NCBI RefSeq assembly: GCF_032484785.1 | Contig: NZ_JAUETR010000003.1 | Coordinates: 1 to 64,000, forward strand | Reading direction: 5' to 3' | From: Bradyrhizobium sp. SZCCHNS1050 | Lineage (GTDB): Bacteria; Pseudomonadota; Alphaproteobacteria; Rhizobiales; Xanthobacteraceae | DNA length: 64,000 nt | Shown: positions 1 through 9,217 of the stretch, one piece after another | How positions within the stretch are numbered: the stretch's first letter is position 1 | How the letters are laid out: each line of letters starts with the position of its first letter | Notes under the pieces: generated by a model | What the model was told of the DNA's origin: nothing | Databases searched by the model: none | Seen by the model: the letters and a program-made list of their open reading frames with translations, nothing else | Translations under genes and position numbers: made by a program

Positions 1-201
1 GCTGCGCTTCATGCTCTGGTCCTCGTTGGGCCAGAACGAACTTCAAACTGGATTAAGCCCCAGGGGCAAGGTCACCGGCGATGACTCGCGGCGCGACCGA
101 GGGCAGGCTGCGATGCTAGGATGACCACGCCGCATCGGTTCGCCTGTGCGGCCAACGTGATTGAATTGATCGAACGCGGTTGAATCGATCGAGAGGCGCG
201 G

Positions 202-621
202 ATGGAAACGACCTCGGCAGCGCAGCCGCATCGCCTGAGCGCAATTGCGAGCTTTCATGCCCACATCTATTTCGATGATGCCACTCGAGCCGAAGCGGCA
301 CAGCTGCGGCAGTGGATGGCCGACCGCTTCCTCGTGACGCTCGGGCGTTGGCATGACGCGCTGGTCGGGCCTCACGAGCGGCCGATGTATCAAGTTGCCT
401 TCGCGGTCGACGTGTTTCCAGCGCTGGTGCCATGGCTGATGCTCAATCATGGCCGCCCCAGCGTGCTCGTGCATCCGAATACGACGGAGCCGTTGGCCGA
501 TCACACCGCGCACGCGTTGTGGATCGGACCGCCGCTCGGCATCCGCGGTGAGAATCTTCCTTCGCACGGCGAGGCAGAGCTGCCGCGCGAACCGAACAGC
601 ACGCCGACGATCGCCGCCTGA
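202..621 (+). CDS. DOPA 4,5-dioxygenase family protein
   Basis: A 139-residue cytoplasmic protein with the pattern of the small DOPA/aromatic-ring-cleaving dioxygenase family. It has an N-terminal FHAHIYFD segment (residues 18-25), then GPHERPMYQVAF, LNHGRPSVLVHPNT and DHTAHALWIG. The conserved histidines of these segments are the likely metal ligands. Family members cleave catechol-type rings or are annotated only by similarity; the substrate here is unknown. The length fits the family. The start at 202 is preceded by GAGAGG five bases upstream. It faces away from the esterase/desaturase pair and appears to be a single gene. Confidence 0.85.
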   Translation: METTSAAQPHRLSAIASFHAHIYFDDATRAEAAQLRQWMADRFLVTLGRWHDALVGPHERPMYQVAFAVDVFPALVPWLMLNHGRPSVLVHPNTTEPLADHTAHALWIGPPLGIRGENLPSHGEAELPREPNSTPTIAA

Positions 622-683
622 GCTCGCGTGCCCACTGGTGACCGCTCCGTCTCGGCACGCTCGGAGCCTTCAGACTTGCCGGA

Positions 684-1577
684 CTACAGCGTGCGCGCGA
701 GATCGAACGCGCGGAGAATGACCTCGGCGGCATCGATGTCGAAATTGCTCGGGCCGAGCAGGCGCGGCGCCAGCGGGCGGCGGCCGGGCAGGGCATGTCC
801 GCCACCTTCGACGCGATACAGCGACACGCCGCCGATCACCTGACAATCGCGCCAGCTGAGTTGCGTGACGGAGGTGTCGCCGGCGAGATCCCGATGCGGC
901 AGCGCCACGGCCTGCCGTGCGCTGCAACCGTCGCGCCGCGCAAAGAACTCCGCCGTCTTTTCAGCGCTCCACACCCGCCCGCGCCCGCCGCGCAGCCCGA
1001 CCTCGCCGCCGCGATAGGGCACCATGGGATCAGCCGTGCCGTTGATCATCACCACCGGCACCGGCCGCGCGGTGCAGGGCTCGATGCCTTCAGGCATGTT
1101 GGCGATCACCGTGCCGATGCCGGCAAACAGCTCCGGCGCCTTGCAGGCCAGGGTGAAGCTCATCATGCCGCCATTCGAGATGCCGGCGAGATAGATGCGC
1201 CGGGAATCGGCCGTGCCGTCGGCGACGAGCTGCCGGACCAAGTTGCGGATGAAGCCGATATCATCGGGACCGCCGGAGCGGCCGTCGCGGCCGTCATTCC
1301 ATTGCCGGTCGACGCCGTCGGGAAAGACCGCGGCGAAGCCATGGGCTCTCGCGGCTTCGGCAAAGCCTGTCGTGCGGGCGGTGCCGGCGCCGCTGCCGAG
1401 CGCGCCATGGAGCACGATCACGGTCGGCTGTGGCGTCCTGCCCGTGGTCATCACCAGCGCATGACGCGGGCCGTCGCTTGTATCGAGGATGATGCCGCGC
1501 TCGGCGGCGAGCGCCGTGGTCGACACGAGCAGAGCGGCCGCCATGGCGGCCATGAACGATCGGCGATGTGACATCAT
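684..1577 (-). CDS. Secreted PHB-depolymerase/LpqC-type esterase
   Basis: An alpha/beta hydrolase of about 297 residues with a clear signal peptide (MMSHRRSFMAAMAAALL, cleavage near ALA-ERG). It has a lipase box GISNGG for the nucleophilic serine, a likely acid residue in NGTADPMVPY and a catalytic histidine in GGGHALPG near the C-terminus. This is the Esterase_PHB/LpqC group; members hydrolyse polyesters or feruloyl and acetyl esters, and the substrate cannot be told here. The start at 1577 is chosen because AGAAGG lies 6 bases upstream; ATGs at 1583 and 1574 are alternatives. The start overlaps the end of the upstream desaturase gene, so the two are probably translationally coupled. Confidence 0.85.
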   Translation of the reverse strand: MMSHRRSFMAAMAAALLVSTTALAAERGIILDTSDGPRHALVMTTGRTPQPTVIVLHGALGSGAGTARTTGFAEAARAHGFAAVFPDGVDRQWNDGRDGRSGGPDDIGFIRNLVRQLVADGTADSRRIYLAGISNGGMMSFTLACKAPELFAGIGTVIANMPEGIEPCTARPVPVVMINGTADPMVPYRGGEVGLRGGRGRVWSAEKTAEFFARRDGCSARQAVALPHRDLAGDTSVTQLSWRDCQVIGGVSLYRVEGGGHALPGRRPLAPRLLGPSNFDIDAAEVILRAFDLARTL

Positions 1578-2455
1578 GAGCATCCTTCTCGGCTGGCGGG
1601 GGACTCCCCTTGGTGGAGCTTCTCTCCGGGCGCGGCGGTGAGCACGCGCAGCCGCATGGCCCAGCTCCGGGCTGCCGCGAGATCGCGGGCGATCGCAAGC
1701 CATTCGCCAAATGCGATCCGCAACGGATTGACGCTCGGCGCAACGCCGACGAGGCCGTAGCGCAAGGTCTCGCCGGCCGGGGCCTCGGCGAAACTACCGA
1801 ACAGCCGGTCGAAAATGATGAGCATGCCGCCATAATTGCGATCGAGACAGGACGCGTTGGCCGCGTGGTGAACGCGGTGATGTCGCGGCGTGTTCAGCAC
1901 ATATTCGAGCGGACCGAGACGCGGTGCGAGCTCGGTATGGATGAAGAATTGGTAGAGCAGATTGACGCCGAGCATGGCGATGATCGCGAGCGGATGGAAG
2001 CCGAGCAGCGCCAGCGGCAGATAGAACAGAAAATGTCCGGAGATCTCGCTTGTCCAGCCGAGACGAATGGCCGCCGTCAGGTTCAGATGCGTCGAAGAGT
2101 GATGCACGGCATGCGTGGCCCACAGCCAGCGAACCCGATGCGAGGCGCGATGGTGCCAATAATAGACGAACTCACTGGCGAGAAACAATGCGAGCAGGGC
2201 CAGCGGCCGGCTCGGATCGAAATCGAACATCCTGTGGCGATAGGCGATGATGAAGGGAACGGCTGCGACGAGCGCGACCATTGCGCGGATGAGGTGCTGT
2301 CCGACCGCGATGGCGAACGAGGCTGCGGTCTCGCGCAGGTCGTGAGTCTCGCGACCGGCGAGCCGGCCGAGCCCATATTCCAGCGTCATGAAGCCGACCG
2401 CCGTCAGCAGCACGATCATGCGGGTCGATGGGGGCAGGGACGGGAGGATGGGCAT
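1574..2455 (-). CDS. Sterol desaturase / fatty acid hydroxylase superfamily membrane protein
   Basis: A 293-residue integral membrane protein with the histidine clusters of the fatty acid hydroxylase superfamily. YYWHHRASH, THAVHHSSTH and later TPRHHRVHH supply the eight or so histidines that bind the di-iron centre. Hydrophobic segments lie near residues 12-30, 55-75, 85-100 and 140-175. Members hydroxylate or desaturate sterols, hopanoids, carotenoids or lipids; the substrate is not evident. The gene is the first of a two-gene minus-strand unit with the secreted esterase. No strong ribosome site is visible before 2455, so the start is less certain. Confidence 0.85.
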   Translation of the reverse strand: MPILPSLPPSTRMIVLLTAVGFMTLEYGLGRLAGRETHDLRETAASFAIAVGQHLIRAMVALVAAVPFIIAYRHRMFDFDPSRPLALLALFLASEFVYYWHHRASHRVRWLWATHAVHHSSTHLNLTAAIRLGWTSEISGHFLFYLPLALLGFHPLAIIAMLGVNLLYQFFIHTELAPRLGPLEYVLNTPRHHRVHHAANASCLDRNYGGMLIIFDRLFGSFAEAPAGETLRYGLVGVAPSVNPLRIAFGEWLAIARDLAAARSWAMRLRVLTAAPGEKLHQGESPASREGCS

Positions 2456-2573
2456 GGCGCGTGTCCGGCGTCATCGGATGGAGACGGCGTGCCGGTCCGC
2501 TCCGGAACAGCAAGCGGACCGGCGATGTCAATTGCTTCGGGAGGACCACGGCCAGCGGCGCCGCGGCGTCCGC

Positions 2574-2876
2574 TCAGCGCGTGACGGTGCGGCTGTAGCT
2601 GTAGGAATTGCCGCGCGGTCCCGTGCCCTGGCCCTGCCGGGTGCAGCTGCCGTCGCTGCAGCTCGCGGAGCCAGAGCGCGACCAGCTGCGGCCGGCGGGA
2701 CCCGTGCCGCCACCCTGCCAGGCGCAGGCACCCCCGGAGCAACTGCCGGAGCCGCCAAATGAGGTGGTGCCGCGCGGTCCGGTGACCGAGCCGCTGCGGG
2801 TCCAGGCATTCGCGTCGACCGCCGCTGCCGCCGAAAGGACTGCCACGAGCAGAAATGTCGCGATGGATGTCTTCAC
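2574..2876 (-). CDS. Small exported Gly/Ser/Cys-repeat protein
   Basis: A 100-residue protein read from a GTG start at 2876, chosen because GGGAG lies 6 bases upstream and it directly precedes a signal peptide (KTSIATFLLVAVLSAAAA, cleavage near ANA-WTR). The mature part is low-complexity. Three imperfect repeats alternate a G(T/S)GPxG turn with a Ser/Arg/Gly stretch, and repeats 1 and 2 contain CS(G/D)G(A/S)C cysteine pairs. It ends in a Ser/Tyr/Arg tail. It probably acts outside the cytoplasm. I do not recognise a named family; the cysteine pairs could form disulphides or bind metal. It could alternatively begin at an ATG at 2999, but that extension has no signal-peptide logic. Confidence 0.7.
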   Translation of the reverse strand: MKTSIATFLLVAVLSAAAAVDANAWTRSGSVTGPRGTTSFGGSGSCSGGACAWQGGGTGPAGRSWSRSGSASCSDGSCTRQGQGTGPRGNSYSYSRTVTR

Positions 2877-3097
2877 GTCAGTCTCCCAATTCGTTCGCGC
2901 GGGCGATCGTGTCGCCTGCAGAGGGATACTGCGCGTTCGATGTCGCGGCCGGATGCACCGCCGGTGTCGTTTGGTCGCGGCGATTGGCTGGATTGTCACG
3001 GCTTGTCACACGACGGCCGTCCGATGCCGCAACCTTGAGCGGGGCGGACTCCGGCCCGCCGCTCCCGTTCAGGCCGCTACCGGCCCGCCGTTGCGCT

Positions 3098-4426
3098 TCA
3101 CCACCGGGTCTTCGTCGCCGTGTTGACGTTGATCACCGCGGTGGCCGTGTTGGACGTCGTCGTTGCCGTGTTGTTGATCAGGGTCAGAAGCTTGTAGTAG
3201 TCGACGACCTTGGCATTGGCGACGTACATCACGTCCTTGCTGCGCATCTGGAAGCCCGAAGCCAGCAGCATGCCGGAGGGATCGCGCAGGTTGACGTGGT
3301 AGATGGTCGGAATGCGGTCGTAGATGAAGCGGCTGGTATCGATGCCGAGCTTCTGCAGCAGCGGGCGCTCCTCGTAGCGATAGAGGAAGACCTCGGCGGG
3401 ATCCGATTGCTGGTCGTTCAGGCCGCCCGCCTTGCCGATCGCCTGGGCCAGCGTCAGCGTCTCCGTATCGAACGCAATCTCGGAATTGAAGCCGAAGACG
3501 TTCTGGTTGAGGGCGCCGAGGGCCGTAAACGTCGGGGATTCCCGCGTGATGTAGATGACGTCGTTCGGGCGGATGAAGATGTTCTCGCGCGGATCCTGCA
3601 CCACGCGGCTGAGCAGCACGCGCACGCGCTTGCCGTCCCGCTGCAGCGTCACGTAGCTTTCGATCGCCTCGTGCCTCGGGCCGCCCGCACGCGCGATCAC
3701 CGCCAGCAGGCGTTCACCCACGCTGTTGAGGGCCAGCACGCCCGGCGTGTTGACGTCGCCGAGCACGCTGACCACGCTGGAATGCTGCTGGTTCAGGCTG
3801 ACCACGACCTGCGGCTCGAGGGCGCGCTTCTGCAGCCGGAGGACGATCTCCTGCTCGATCTGCGGCAGCGTCCGGCCGGCGGCGGCGATCTCGCCCGCAT
3901 AGGGAACGCGGATATTGCCTTGCTGGTCCACCGCCTGCGCCGGCAGATCCACGAAGTTGCCAGGTCGGGCGCCGGCGGCGGTGGCCGGCGTGAACAGCCC
4001 GCCTGGGGCGGCTTCGAAAATGGACACGTTCAGCACGTCACCGATGCCGGCGAGCTGCACCGGCTTCGGCCGCTTGTCGGGAAACACGCCCTGGAACGTG
4101 ACCATGTTGGGCTGCGACAGGAAGCCGATCGTCTCGGGGCTGACGTCGACCAGCGCATAGGGGAGCGCCGTATTCGACCGCACGCTGGCCGTGGCATTGT
4201 CGCTCACTGCGTCGCTGGTCGGCCCCGTCCCGGGAAGCAGGGAGCAGGCTGGCAGAAGCGCCAGGATCGCCAGAGTTAAGAGCGCGCGCGAGCCACGGCG
4301 AAGGCCACGAAAGCCCTTCGGGCCCGCTGCGCTCTTGCGCACAGCAGCCCCGCCACCGGTCGACCCGGGCGGCTTGAGCAAGGCTTTCAAACGCTTCCCC
4401 AAATACAGCAAAAATACGTTCCCCAC
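3098..4426 (-). CDS. Wza/ExoF-type polysaccharide export outer-membrane lipoprotein
   Basis: A protein of about 442 residues with an N-terminal hydrophobic segment ending in a lipobox (ILALLPACS), so it is a predicted outer-membrane lipoprotein. A Poly_export domain follows (VSPETIGFLSQ to the GEIAAAGRTLPQIEQEI region). SLBB-type repeats come next (VVSVLGDVNTPGVLALN and a later copy near VFLYRYEERPL). Such proteins form the channel that exports exopolysaccharide across the outer membrane and work with a Wzc/ExoP co-polymerase, here encoded at 36.6-39 kb. The GTG start at 4426 has GAGGGAG upstream. The lipobox lies about 60 residues in, so a shorter start is possible. Confidence 0.88.
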   Translation of the reverse strand: MGNVFLLYLGKRLKALLKPPGSTGGGAAVRKSAAGPKGFRGLRRGSRALLTLAILALLPACSLLPGTGPTSDAVSDNATASVRSNTALPYALVDVSPETIGFLSQPNMVTFQGVFPDKRPKPVQLAGIGDVLNVSIFEAAPGGLFTPATAAGARPGNFVDLPAQAVDQQGNIRVPYAGEIAAAGRTLPQIEQEIVLRLQKRALEPQVVVSLNQQHSSVVSVLGDVNTPGVLALNSVGERLLAVIARAGGPRHEAIESYVTLQRDGKRVRVLLSRVVQDPRENIFIRPNDVIYITRESPTFTALGALNQNVFGFNSEIAFDTETLTLAQAIGKAGGLNDQQSDPAEVFLYRYEERPLLQKLGIDTSRFIYDRIPTIYHVNLRDPSGMLLASGFQMRSKDVMYVANAKVVDYYKLLTLINNTATTTSNTATAVINVNTATKTRW

Positions 4427-4661
4427 GCTGCTCCCTCACCAAGAAGGGAGAACGTCCCACTTGTTTCAACCTACCCGGCGGCCATACCGGACGAAAGCGC
4501 ACCGCCATTCCGGTTGGTCCGCTTTTGCCCGGCCGTGCCAATTAGGCCACAGTCTGACATTACCATATTACCACTCAAGGCTGTCAACGCCGCCGGAGGG
4601 TCCCGCGGTGGAGGGATGATCCATTCGACCTAACAGAACCCGAGCAATTTTAAGCACAAAG

Positions 4662-4675
4662 CCGTTGCGCAACGG
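4662..4675. promoter_or_regulatory. 14-bp perfect palindrome in the gap upstream of the wza-like gene
   Basis: CCGTTGCGCAACGG is a perfect inverted repeat without a spacer. It lies in the 494-base gap (4427-4920) between the minus-strand exporter gene and the plus-strand small gene at 4921. The rest of the gap is GC-rich, with a short AT patch near 4558-4575 (CATTACCATATTACC) that may hold the exporter promoter. I see no other gene in it. The palindrome could be an operator; no regulator can be assigned. Confidence 0.35.
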
Positions 4676-4920
4676 TTAGCCTGAGTCGCTTCGCTCGAGC
4701 AGGCGCGACGACCTCGCAGTCCGCGCAGCGCGTCGGTGAGCCGAGGCAGCCGGACAGCCGAGGGAGGCGAACCCGCGCCGCCCAGGCGCCTCTGTAATCG
4801 GCGAGATTCGAAGGCCGTGCGGGCGGCGGGACCGCATGCGGGCGGCCGGTTGTCCTAGGCCGCCGATCAAGTCTATGCTGCTGCGCCAGCCTTTGAGGCT
4901 GTTTGCAACGGAGCACGCAA

Positions 4921-5199
4921 TTGTCGAACGTGATCAGGATCGCCGCAGGCGCTTTCGCGATCGCCCTCACGGGCCTATCCGATCCCGCGTCGGCGCGCGG
5001 CCTCTATCCGCTGACGGAGTGCGGGCCGGATCTCAGCCGACTCTGCCGGCTGCACGGGGCATTCGAGGCCACTCCGTTTCATTACAATCTCGCGATTCAT
5101 CCCGGATGCATTCGGCGCGTCGCCGTCGAGACGCCCCGGGGCGTGCTGTACCGCCGCGCGCTGGTGTGCGGGGCGCCGGCGCGGCCCATGTTGTGGTAA
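4921..5199 (+). CDS. Small secreted cysteine-containing protein of unknown function
   Basis: A 92-residue protein from a TTG start at 4921, chosen because GGAG lies 7 bases upstream; an in-frame TTG at 4903 lacks such a site. A signal peptide (SNVIRIAAGAFAIALTG, cleavage near ASA-RGL) is followed by a compact domain with cysteines in TECGPDLSRLCRLHG, HPGCIRR and LVCG. The even number of cysteines suggests disulphides in the periplasm. I do not recognise the family. It is transcribed away from the polysaccharide exporter gene across a shared intergenic region. Confidence 0.6.
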   Translation: MSNVIRIAAGAFAIALTGLSDPASARGLYPLTECGPDLSRLCRLHGAFEATPFHYNLAIHPGCIRRVAVETPRGVLYRRALVCGAPARPMLW

Positions 5200-5641
5200 C
5201 CTGGGCCCCTTCCTCGACGTCTCCGAACGGCGCTGGACGCTCCGCTCGGCCGAGTCATGGTCAAGCTCGGCGCAAGATGGCGGCCGCGATGGCCGATAAG
5301 GGCGGTGCTCGGCCGGTCCCGCCGCGTTCGGGGAGCGTCGATCATCGCGCAGACGATTAAATGGGCAGCTCCGCACCGTATTCTTACGTAATCTAGAATT
5401 AAATTAATTGTGTAGAGACGATTCTGCACGGTCGGAGACATAAAAGGGTAGACTGAACAAACTAAAGCTTCAATTGTACCGGACGAAAGGTACTTAAAAA
5501 TACCTTTCTGGCAATGCGGTAGCATTTTACTGCAAACCGCAGCGAGCGCTAGAAGTATTTAATGTCTTGATGTCAAATGGTAAATTAACTTGTCGCGAGT
5601 GGTTAATTTAATGCCGAAAATCGAATTCGTGCATCGTTGCG
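5200..5641. other. Non-coding, AT-rich gap with TTAAAT hexamers
   Basis: No convincing gene is seen in this 442-base stretch. From about 5350 the composition shifts to AT-rich, with TTAAAT at 5357-5362 and 5399-5404 and ATTTAA at 5557-5562 and 5606-5611. A 33-codon frame opens at 5611 (MPKIEFVHRCDD) and closes at about 5712, overlapping the next frame; it has no clear ribosome site. The stretch may be regulatory or the edge of acquired DNA. Confidence 0.5.
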
Positions 5642-6049
5642 ATGACGGTTCGGCGGCATTCGGCGAAGAAGCCCTCGAAACTCGCCAACGAGTGGGGTCC
5701 GTCCTTGTGTGACGAGCTTGGTGCCGCGTTGATTGAGGATATTGAGATGGGTGGCGGCGGTAGCGCTTTGAAGGCCGTCCTGAAATCGCTGAATAAAATA
5801 CGCCTTGCCAAATTACGTTTCGGCCGGCCAACGTCGGGCCGTTCGCAGCAATCCGCGCTGCGGTCGCAGATCGAGCTTTGTGATGCCTTGCTCGATGAGA
5901 TCCAATCCATCAGCAGCAGCCTCGGCAAACGCGCGAAGAAGTCCACGGCTTCCAGGCGTCGCCCGATGGCCACGCGGCACGGCCGCGGGACGGCGCACTT
6001 GATTCCGCCCCGGCCGGCGGTGCCGGGTCGAACCAGGCAGCAGAAATAA
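5642..6049 (+). CDS. Hypothetical protein, uncertain
   Basis: A 135-residue basic frame. The central part (residues 40-95, GGGGSALKAVLKSLNKIRL to LCDALLDEIQSISSSL) could form amphipathic helices; the tail is rich in Arg, Pro and Lys. No known motif is seen and there is no clear Shine-Dalgarno site before 5642. Codon choice is mixed (rare ATA and AAA codons near 5795), unlike the neighbouring GC-rich genes. An antisense frame of similar length exists, but the plus-strand translation looks more protein-like. It may be a small orphan gene or not expressed. Confidence 0.35.
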   Translation: MTVRRHSAKKPSKLANEWGPSLCDELGAALIEDIEMGGGGSALKAVLKSLNKIRLAKLRFGRPTSGRSQQSALRSQIELCDALLDEIQSISSSLGKRAKKSTASRRRPMATRHGRGTAHLIPPRPAVPGRTRQQK

Positions 6050-7045
6050 TCGCATCGGAATTTGATCGCCGCGCCGGCCGGCCGTCATGGCCGCGCCGGT
6101 TGCCGGCGCGAGGCGACAGCCGCTCGGCATTGACCCCTGATGACGCATCAGGTCGCCCAGTGCGGCTGTCGGTGGCGCTCGACGGCCGGATGTCATCTGG
6201 ACGTTCTTCAGCCGTCGTGTCCCGCAAGACGGCGCTCCGAGACGGGCCGGAAACCATATCGCGGCGAACCATGCGATGCTGCCGCTTCACCTGGCGCACG
6301 GGCCTCTGACGTAGCCCCCACGAGCGATGACTTTGGACAACGGGTGCCGGGATCGGCCGCCGGGTGTCCGCAGCCGTCCTCAACCTCACGGCCGATCGCA
6401 GCGGCAGTTAGTTCCGCTGCCGATGGTGTGCCCGTCTGACGCCGCGCGCCCCCCGGATGCTGTCGGCGCGACGTGAGCGAGTCTGATTCGCGCGAACGCT
6501 CCTGAAGGGTTCAATATTTGGGGAAGGCGTTTGATTCGCCGGAACAATGTCGGCGGCTTTGCGGCATATTCACGATGGCGTGCTCAATTAAACTCGCTCG
6601 CGACATTTTGTGCGCATGCAAAAATATCTCGGTCCGGGTTATCAGGGTGCTCGCTCGAATAGGTTGTAAGTCCGCCGCGGCAGCTTTGAAAACCATGGCG
6701 TGGGGAGAATATCAGCTATCAAATACGCGCAAGTTCGATCATCGAAACTACGTCACTTTGACGCGGTCTTGCCGTAATATGCTGCGAATTCGTCGCAGAA
6801 TCGTGTTGATTCGGCGACTTCTTCCGGTGTGCAGACGAATGCTGCCGCAATCTCGAAGGCGGCGCGACATCGTTTCGGAAACGGGGTTGCAGGTTGTACT
6901 TTATTTGAGTTACAACCATTTGGCTTGGCCGGGGTGGTATAACTCAAATATTCAGTTTTTCCGACCACGAGCCACTTGCGGAACGAAATACCGAATTATA
7001 TGACGTTAATCCGGCAGGATAGAGATCACAGACAAAGGTCGCTGT
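6050..7045. other. About 1 kb without a supported gene
   Basis: From 6050 to 6480 the DNA is GC-rich but no frame shows recognisable protein character. From 6490 to 7045 it is distinctly AT-richer. Frames on both strands here (plus 6518-7003, minus 6753-6968) lack ribosome sites and family motifs. The minus frame has a mildly protein-like stretch (EIAAAFVCTPEEVAES) that might be a gene remnant. The last 50 bases should hold the promoter of the H-NS-family gene. Confidence 0.45.
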
Positions 7046-7429
7046 ATGTCCACCAAGAAGATCGATTTCGAGGCGATGTCCTTCGATGACCTCTGGTCTC
7101 TCCACGAGCAGATCAGTCAGATCCTCGCCGTGAGGATCACGTCGGAGAAGCGCGAGCTCGAACGTCGACTGGCGGTTCTCAACCGCAGCCGCGGTGCCAT
7201 CGAAGGTGCCGGCAGCGAGAGTGGGCAGTCCTACACCACGAGCGGCAAGGCGCGGCGCAAATATCCCCGCGTGCTGCCGAAGTATCGCAATCCGCAGACC
7301 TCCGAGACCTGGTCCGGCCGAGGCAAGCAGCCGCGTTGGCTGGTGGCGGCGATCAAGACCGGGCATCGGATCGAGGAGTTTGCGATCAATGGGGCTGCCG
7401 CTTCGAAAAGTCGCCGTCAGCGCGCCTGA
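7046..7429 (+). CDS. H-NS/HvrA-family nucleoid-associated protein
   Basis: A 127-residue protein with the layout of the bacterial H-NS family. The N-terminal helical oligomerisation part covers residues 5-50 (FDDLWSLHEQISQILAVRI, then a Lys/Arg/Glu-rich helix). A basic linker follows. The C-terminal DNA-binding motif is YRNPQTSETWSGRGKQPRWL (about residues 83-102), and the tail is Arg-rich. The core TWSGRGKQPRWL is the AT-hook-like loop that inserts into the minor groove of AT-rich DNA. Proteins of this family silence or modulate AT-rich promoters; HvrA-type members in alphaproteobacteria also tune photosynthesis genes. AAAGG precedes the start. It sits next to a polysaccharide locus whose promoters are full of AT islands. 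Confidence 0.92.
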   Translation: MSTKKIDFEAMSFDDLWSLHEQISQILAVRITSEKRELERRLAVLNRSRGAIEGAGSESGQSYTTSGKARRKYPRVLPKYRNPQTSETWSGRGKQPRWLVAAIKTGHRIEEFAINGAAASKSRRQRA

Positions 7430-7636
7430 TCGAGGTAGCTTCAGTCAGGCCCGTTCAGAGTTTGAGCGACGTGCCGCGTCGATGCGGCACCTGATTCGCA
7501 CTGTCTGCATTGGGGAGCGACATGTGAGCGGTCTGACGCCCATGTTGCGATCCGCCGGCCAAAACCCTGAAATCGGTCCGATCTGCCCGCACGGCTCCGC
7601 CGATGGGCTCGCGATCATCATCCGTTGCGAATGCGC

Positions 7637-9109
7637 CTAATAGGCATTGTTGCCGCGGATCAGCTCGATCGGCGTCCTCAGCAGGATCGCGATGTCGAGC
7701 GACAGGCTCCAATTGTCGATGTACCAGAGATCGAATTCGACGCGCTGTTCGATCGACGCACGCGTGGGCGTCGGGCCGCGGCAGCCATGCACCTGCGCCC
7801 AGCCGGTCAGTCCGGGCTTGACGCGGCGACGGAACGCGTAGTTGCGCACGAGCTTGTCGAATTCGTTGTCGTGCGCCAATGCGTGGGGGCGGGGACCGAC
7901 CAGGGACATGCTGCCGTCCAGGACGTTGAGCAGCTGCGGCAGCTCATCGATGCTGGTCCGGCGCAGCCAGGTCCCGAGCCGGGTGAACCGGCTGTCGCCG
8001 ATCTGGGCCTGGACGATCGAAGGCCCGTCCTCGAGAACGGACATCGTGCGAAACTTGTAGATCTGAAAAGATCGGCCGTTGAATCCACAGCGCTGCTGCC
8101 GGAACAGCACTGGCCCGGCCGAGTCGAGCTTGATGGCGATCGCCACCAGCAGCAGCAGCGGCGACATCAATGCCAGCGCGATGCCCGCCAGCATGACATC
8201 CATGAGCCGCTTGGTGGCGTGTTCGAGCGGGCTCAGCAGGCCGCGCTGCAGCTCGATGCAGACCGCATTGCCGAGCTCGCGGCACGGCCGCTTGAAGAGG
8301 TCCGACGCCGTTCCGAGCGGCACGAAACTCACTGGAAACGGCAGGACTCTCAGCTCGGCGCCGAGCGTGCGCAGGTCGGACAAGGGTTCGGGATTGGCGC
8401 CGACGACGATCTCTTCGATGTCGGAGCCGCGCACATAGTCGATCACGCTGGAGACGATCCGCTGTCGCTGATCCGGATCCGCGTCGGGCTCGGGAAGCAG
8501 GAAGTGTCGCTGGACGCGAAAGCCGGTGTCGGTGAGCACCTGGGTCAGTCCAGGGTTGTCCTTGCTGGCTTCATCGGTGATCAGAACGATGTTGCGGCCC
8601 GAAAACCGTCTCTCCGCCAGCCCCTTTGCCAGCAGATAGGCGGTGGTCCGGCGATGCAGGATCAGCGCCACGAGCCCGAGCATCGCGAATACGATGCTGC
8701 TGCCGCGTGAGAATTCGCTCCCGATCTTGAGCGCGAACAGCGCGCCGGCCAACACGAGGAACGCCGTGACCCAGGTCAGGCAGGCCGCGCGGATCTGGCG
8801 CGGCAGGATCAGCAGCTCGGCCGGCCGGTACATCCCGCGGATCTTCATCAGCGAGACGAACAGTGCCGACACGAGGATCGCCAGGCCGAGCGATTTACTG
8901 ACGTCGTTGGCGCCCGCCGCATCCTGCAGGTGATACAGAAACCCGGACAGGACGCTCGACATGGTGATCGTTGCGATGTCCGCCACGATCGCGAAGGGCT
9001 CCACCGAGTCGTAGTGGACGGGCCATTTGCGCCCTTGGAATTGCCGTTCCACGAGGACGGTCGGCATTCCGTTTCGGTCGAGAGTCTCGGGCTGATCCAC
9101 GTAATGCAT
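7637..9109 (-). CDS. Undecaprenyl-phosphate sugar-1-phosphate transferase (WcaJ/ExoY type)
   Basis: A 490-residue initiating enzyme that would transfer a hexose-1-phosphate from a nucleotide sugar to undecaprenyl phosphate at the inner membrane. It has four or five N-terminal membrane segments (roughly residues 40-165). A Rossmann-like CoA_binding_3 region follows (about 175-300, [13 protein letters not shown]). A further membrane hairpin sits near 320 and a C-terminal bacterial sugar transferase domain closes the protein, with [27 protein letters not shown] and [11 protein letters not shown]. The length matches the long WcaJ/PssZ class. It is transcribed alone, divergent from the cytidylyltransferase gene across a 504-base region with AT islands. 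Confidence 0.93.
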   Translation of the reverse strand: MHYVDQPETLDRNGMPTVLVERQFQGRKWPVHYDSVEPFAIVADIATITMSSVLSGFLYHLQDAAGANDVSKSLGLAILVSALFVSLMKIRGMYRPAELLILPRQIRAACLTWVTAFLVLAGALFALKIGSEFSRGSSIVFAMLGLVALILHRRTTAYLLAKGLAERRFSGRNIVLITDEASKDNPGLTQVLTDTGFRVQRHFLLPEPDADPDQRQRIVSSVIDYVRGSDIEEIVVGANPEPLSDLRTLGAELRVLPFPVSFVPLGTASDLFKRPCRELGNAVCIELQRGLLSPLEHATKRLMDVMLAGIALALMSPLLLLVAIAIKLDSAGPVLFRQQRCGFNGRSFQIYKFRTMSVLEDGPSIVQAQIGDSRFTRLGTWLRRTSIDELPQLLNVLDGSMSLVGPRPHALAHDNEFDKLVRNYAFRRRVKPGLTGWAQVHGCRGPTPTRASIEQRVEFDLWYIDNWSLSLDIAILLRTPIELIRGNNAY

Positions 9110-9133
9110 GGGATGTCGGTGTTCGAAACTCGG

Positions 9134-9179
9134 TTAAATAGCGGTTAGCCGTCATTATATGTTTTGGTATTTAATTTAA
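9134..9179. promoter_or_regulatory. TTAAAT/ATTTAA island upstream of the initiating transferase
   Basis: Three hexamers are seen: TTAAAT at 9134-9139 and ATTTAA at 9169-9174 and 9174-9179. They sit just upstream of the minus-strand transferase start at 9109, inside the 504-base divergent region. The pattern of T-A steps in an otherwise GC-rich genome suits a minor-groove silencer such as H-NS or MucR/Ros. The link to a regulator is inferred. Confidence 0.5.
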
Positions 9180-9217
9180 ACAGTTAAAAATTGCCATTGG
9201 GATTTATTCGCGCCGCC

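Noticed and set aside
6518..7003. A 161-codon plus-strand frame before the H-NS gene
   Set aside because: No ribosome site, Arg/Cys-rich atypical composition, and no family motif; the overlapping minus-strand frames are equally weak.
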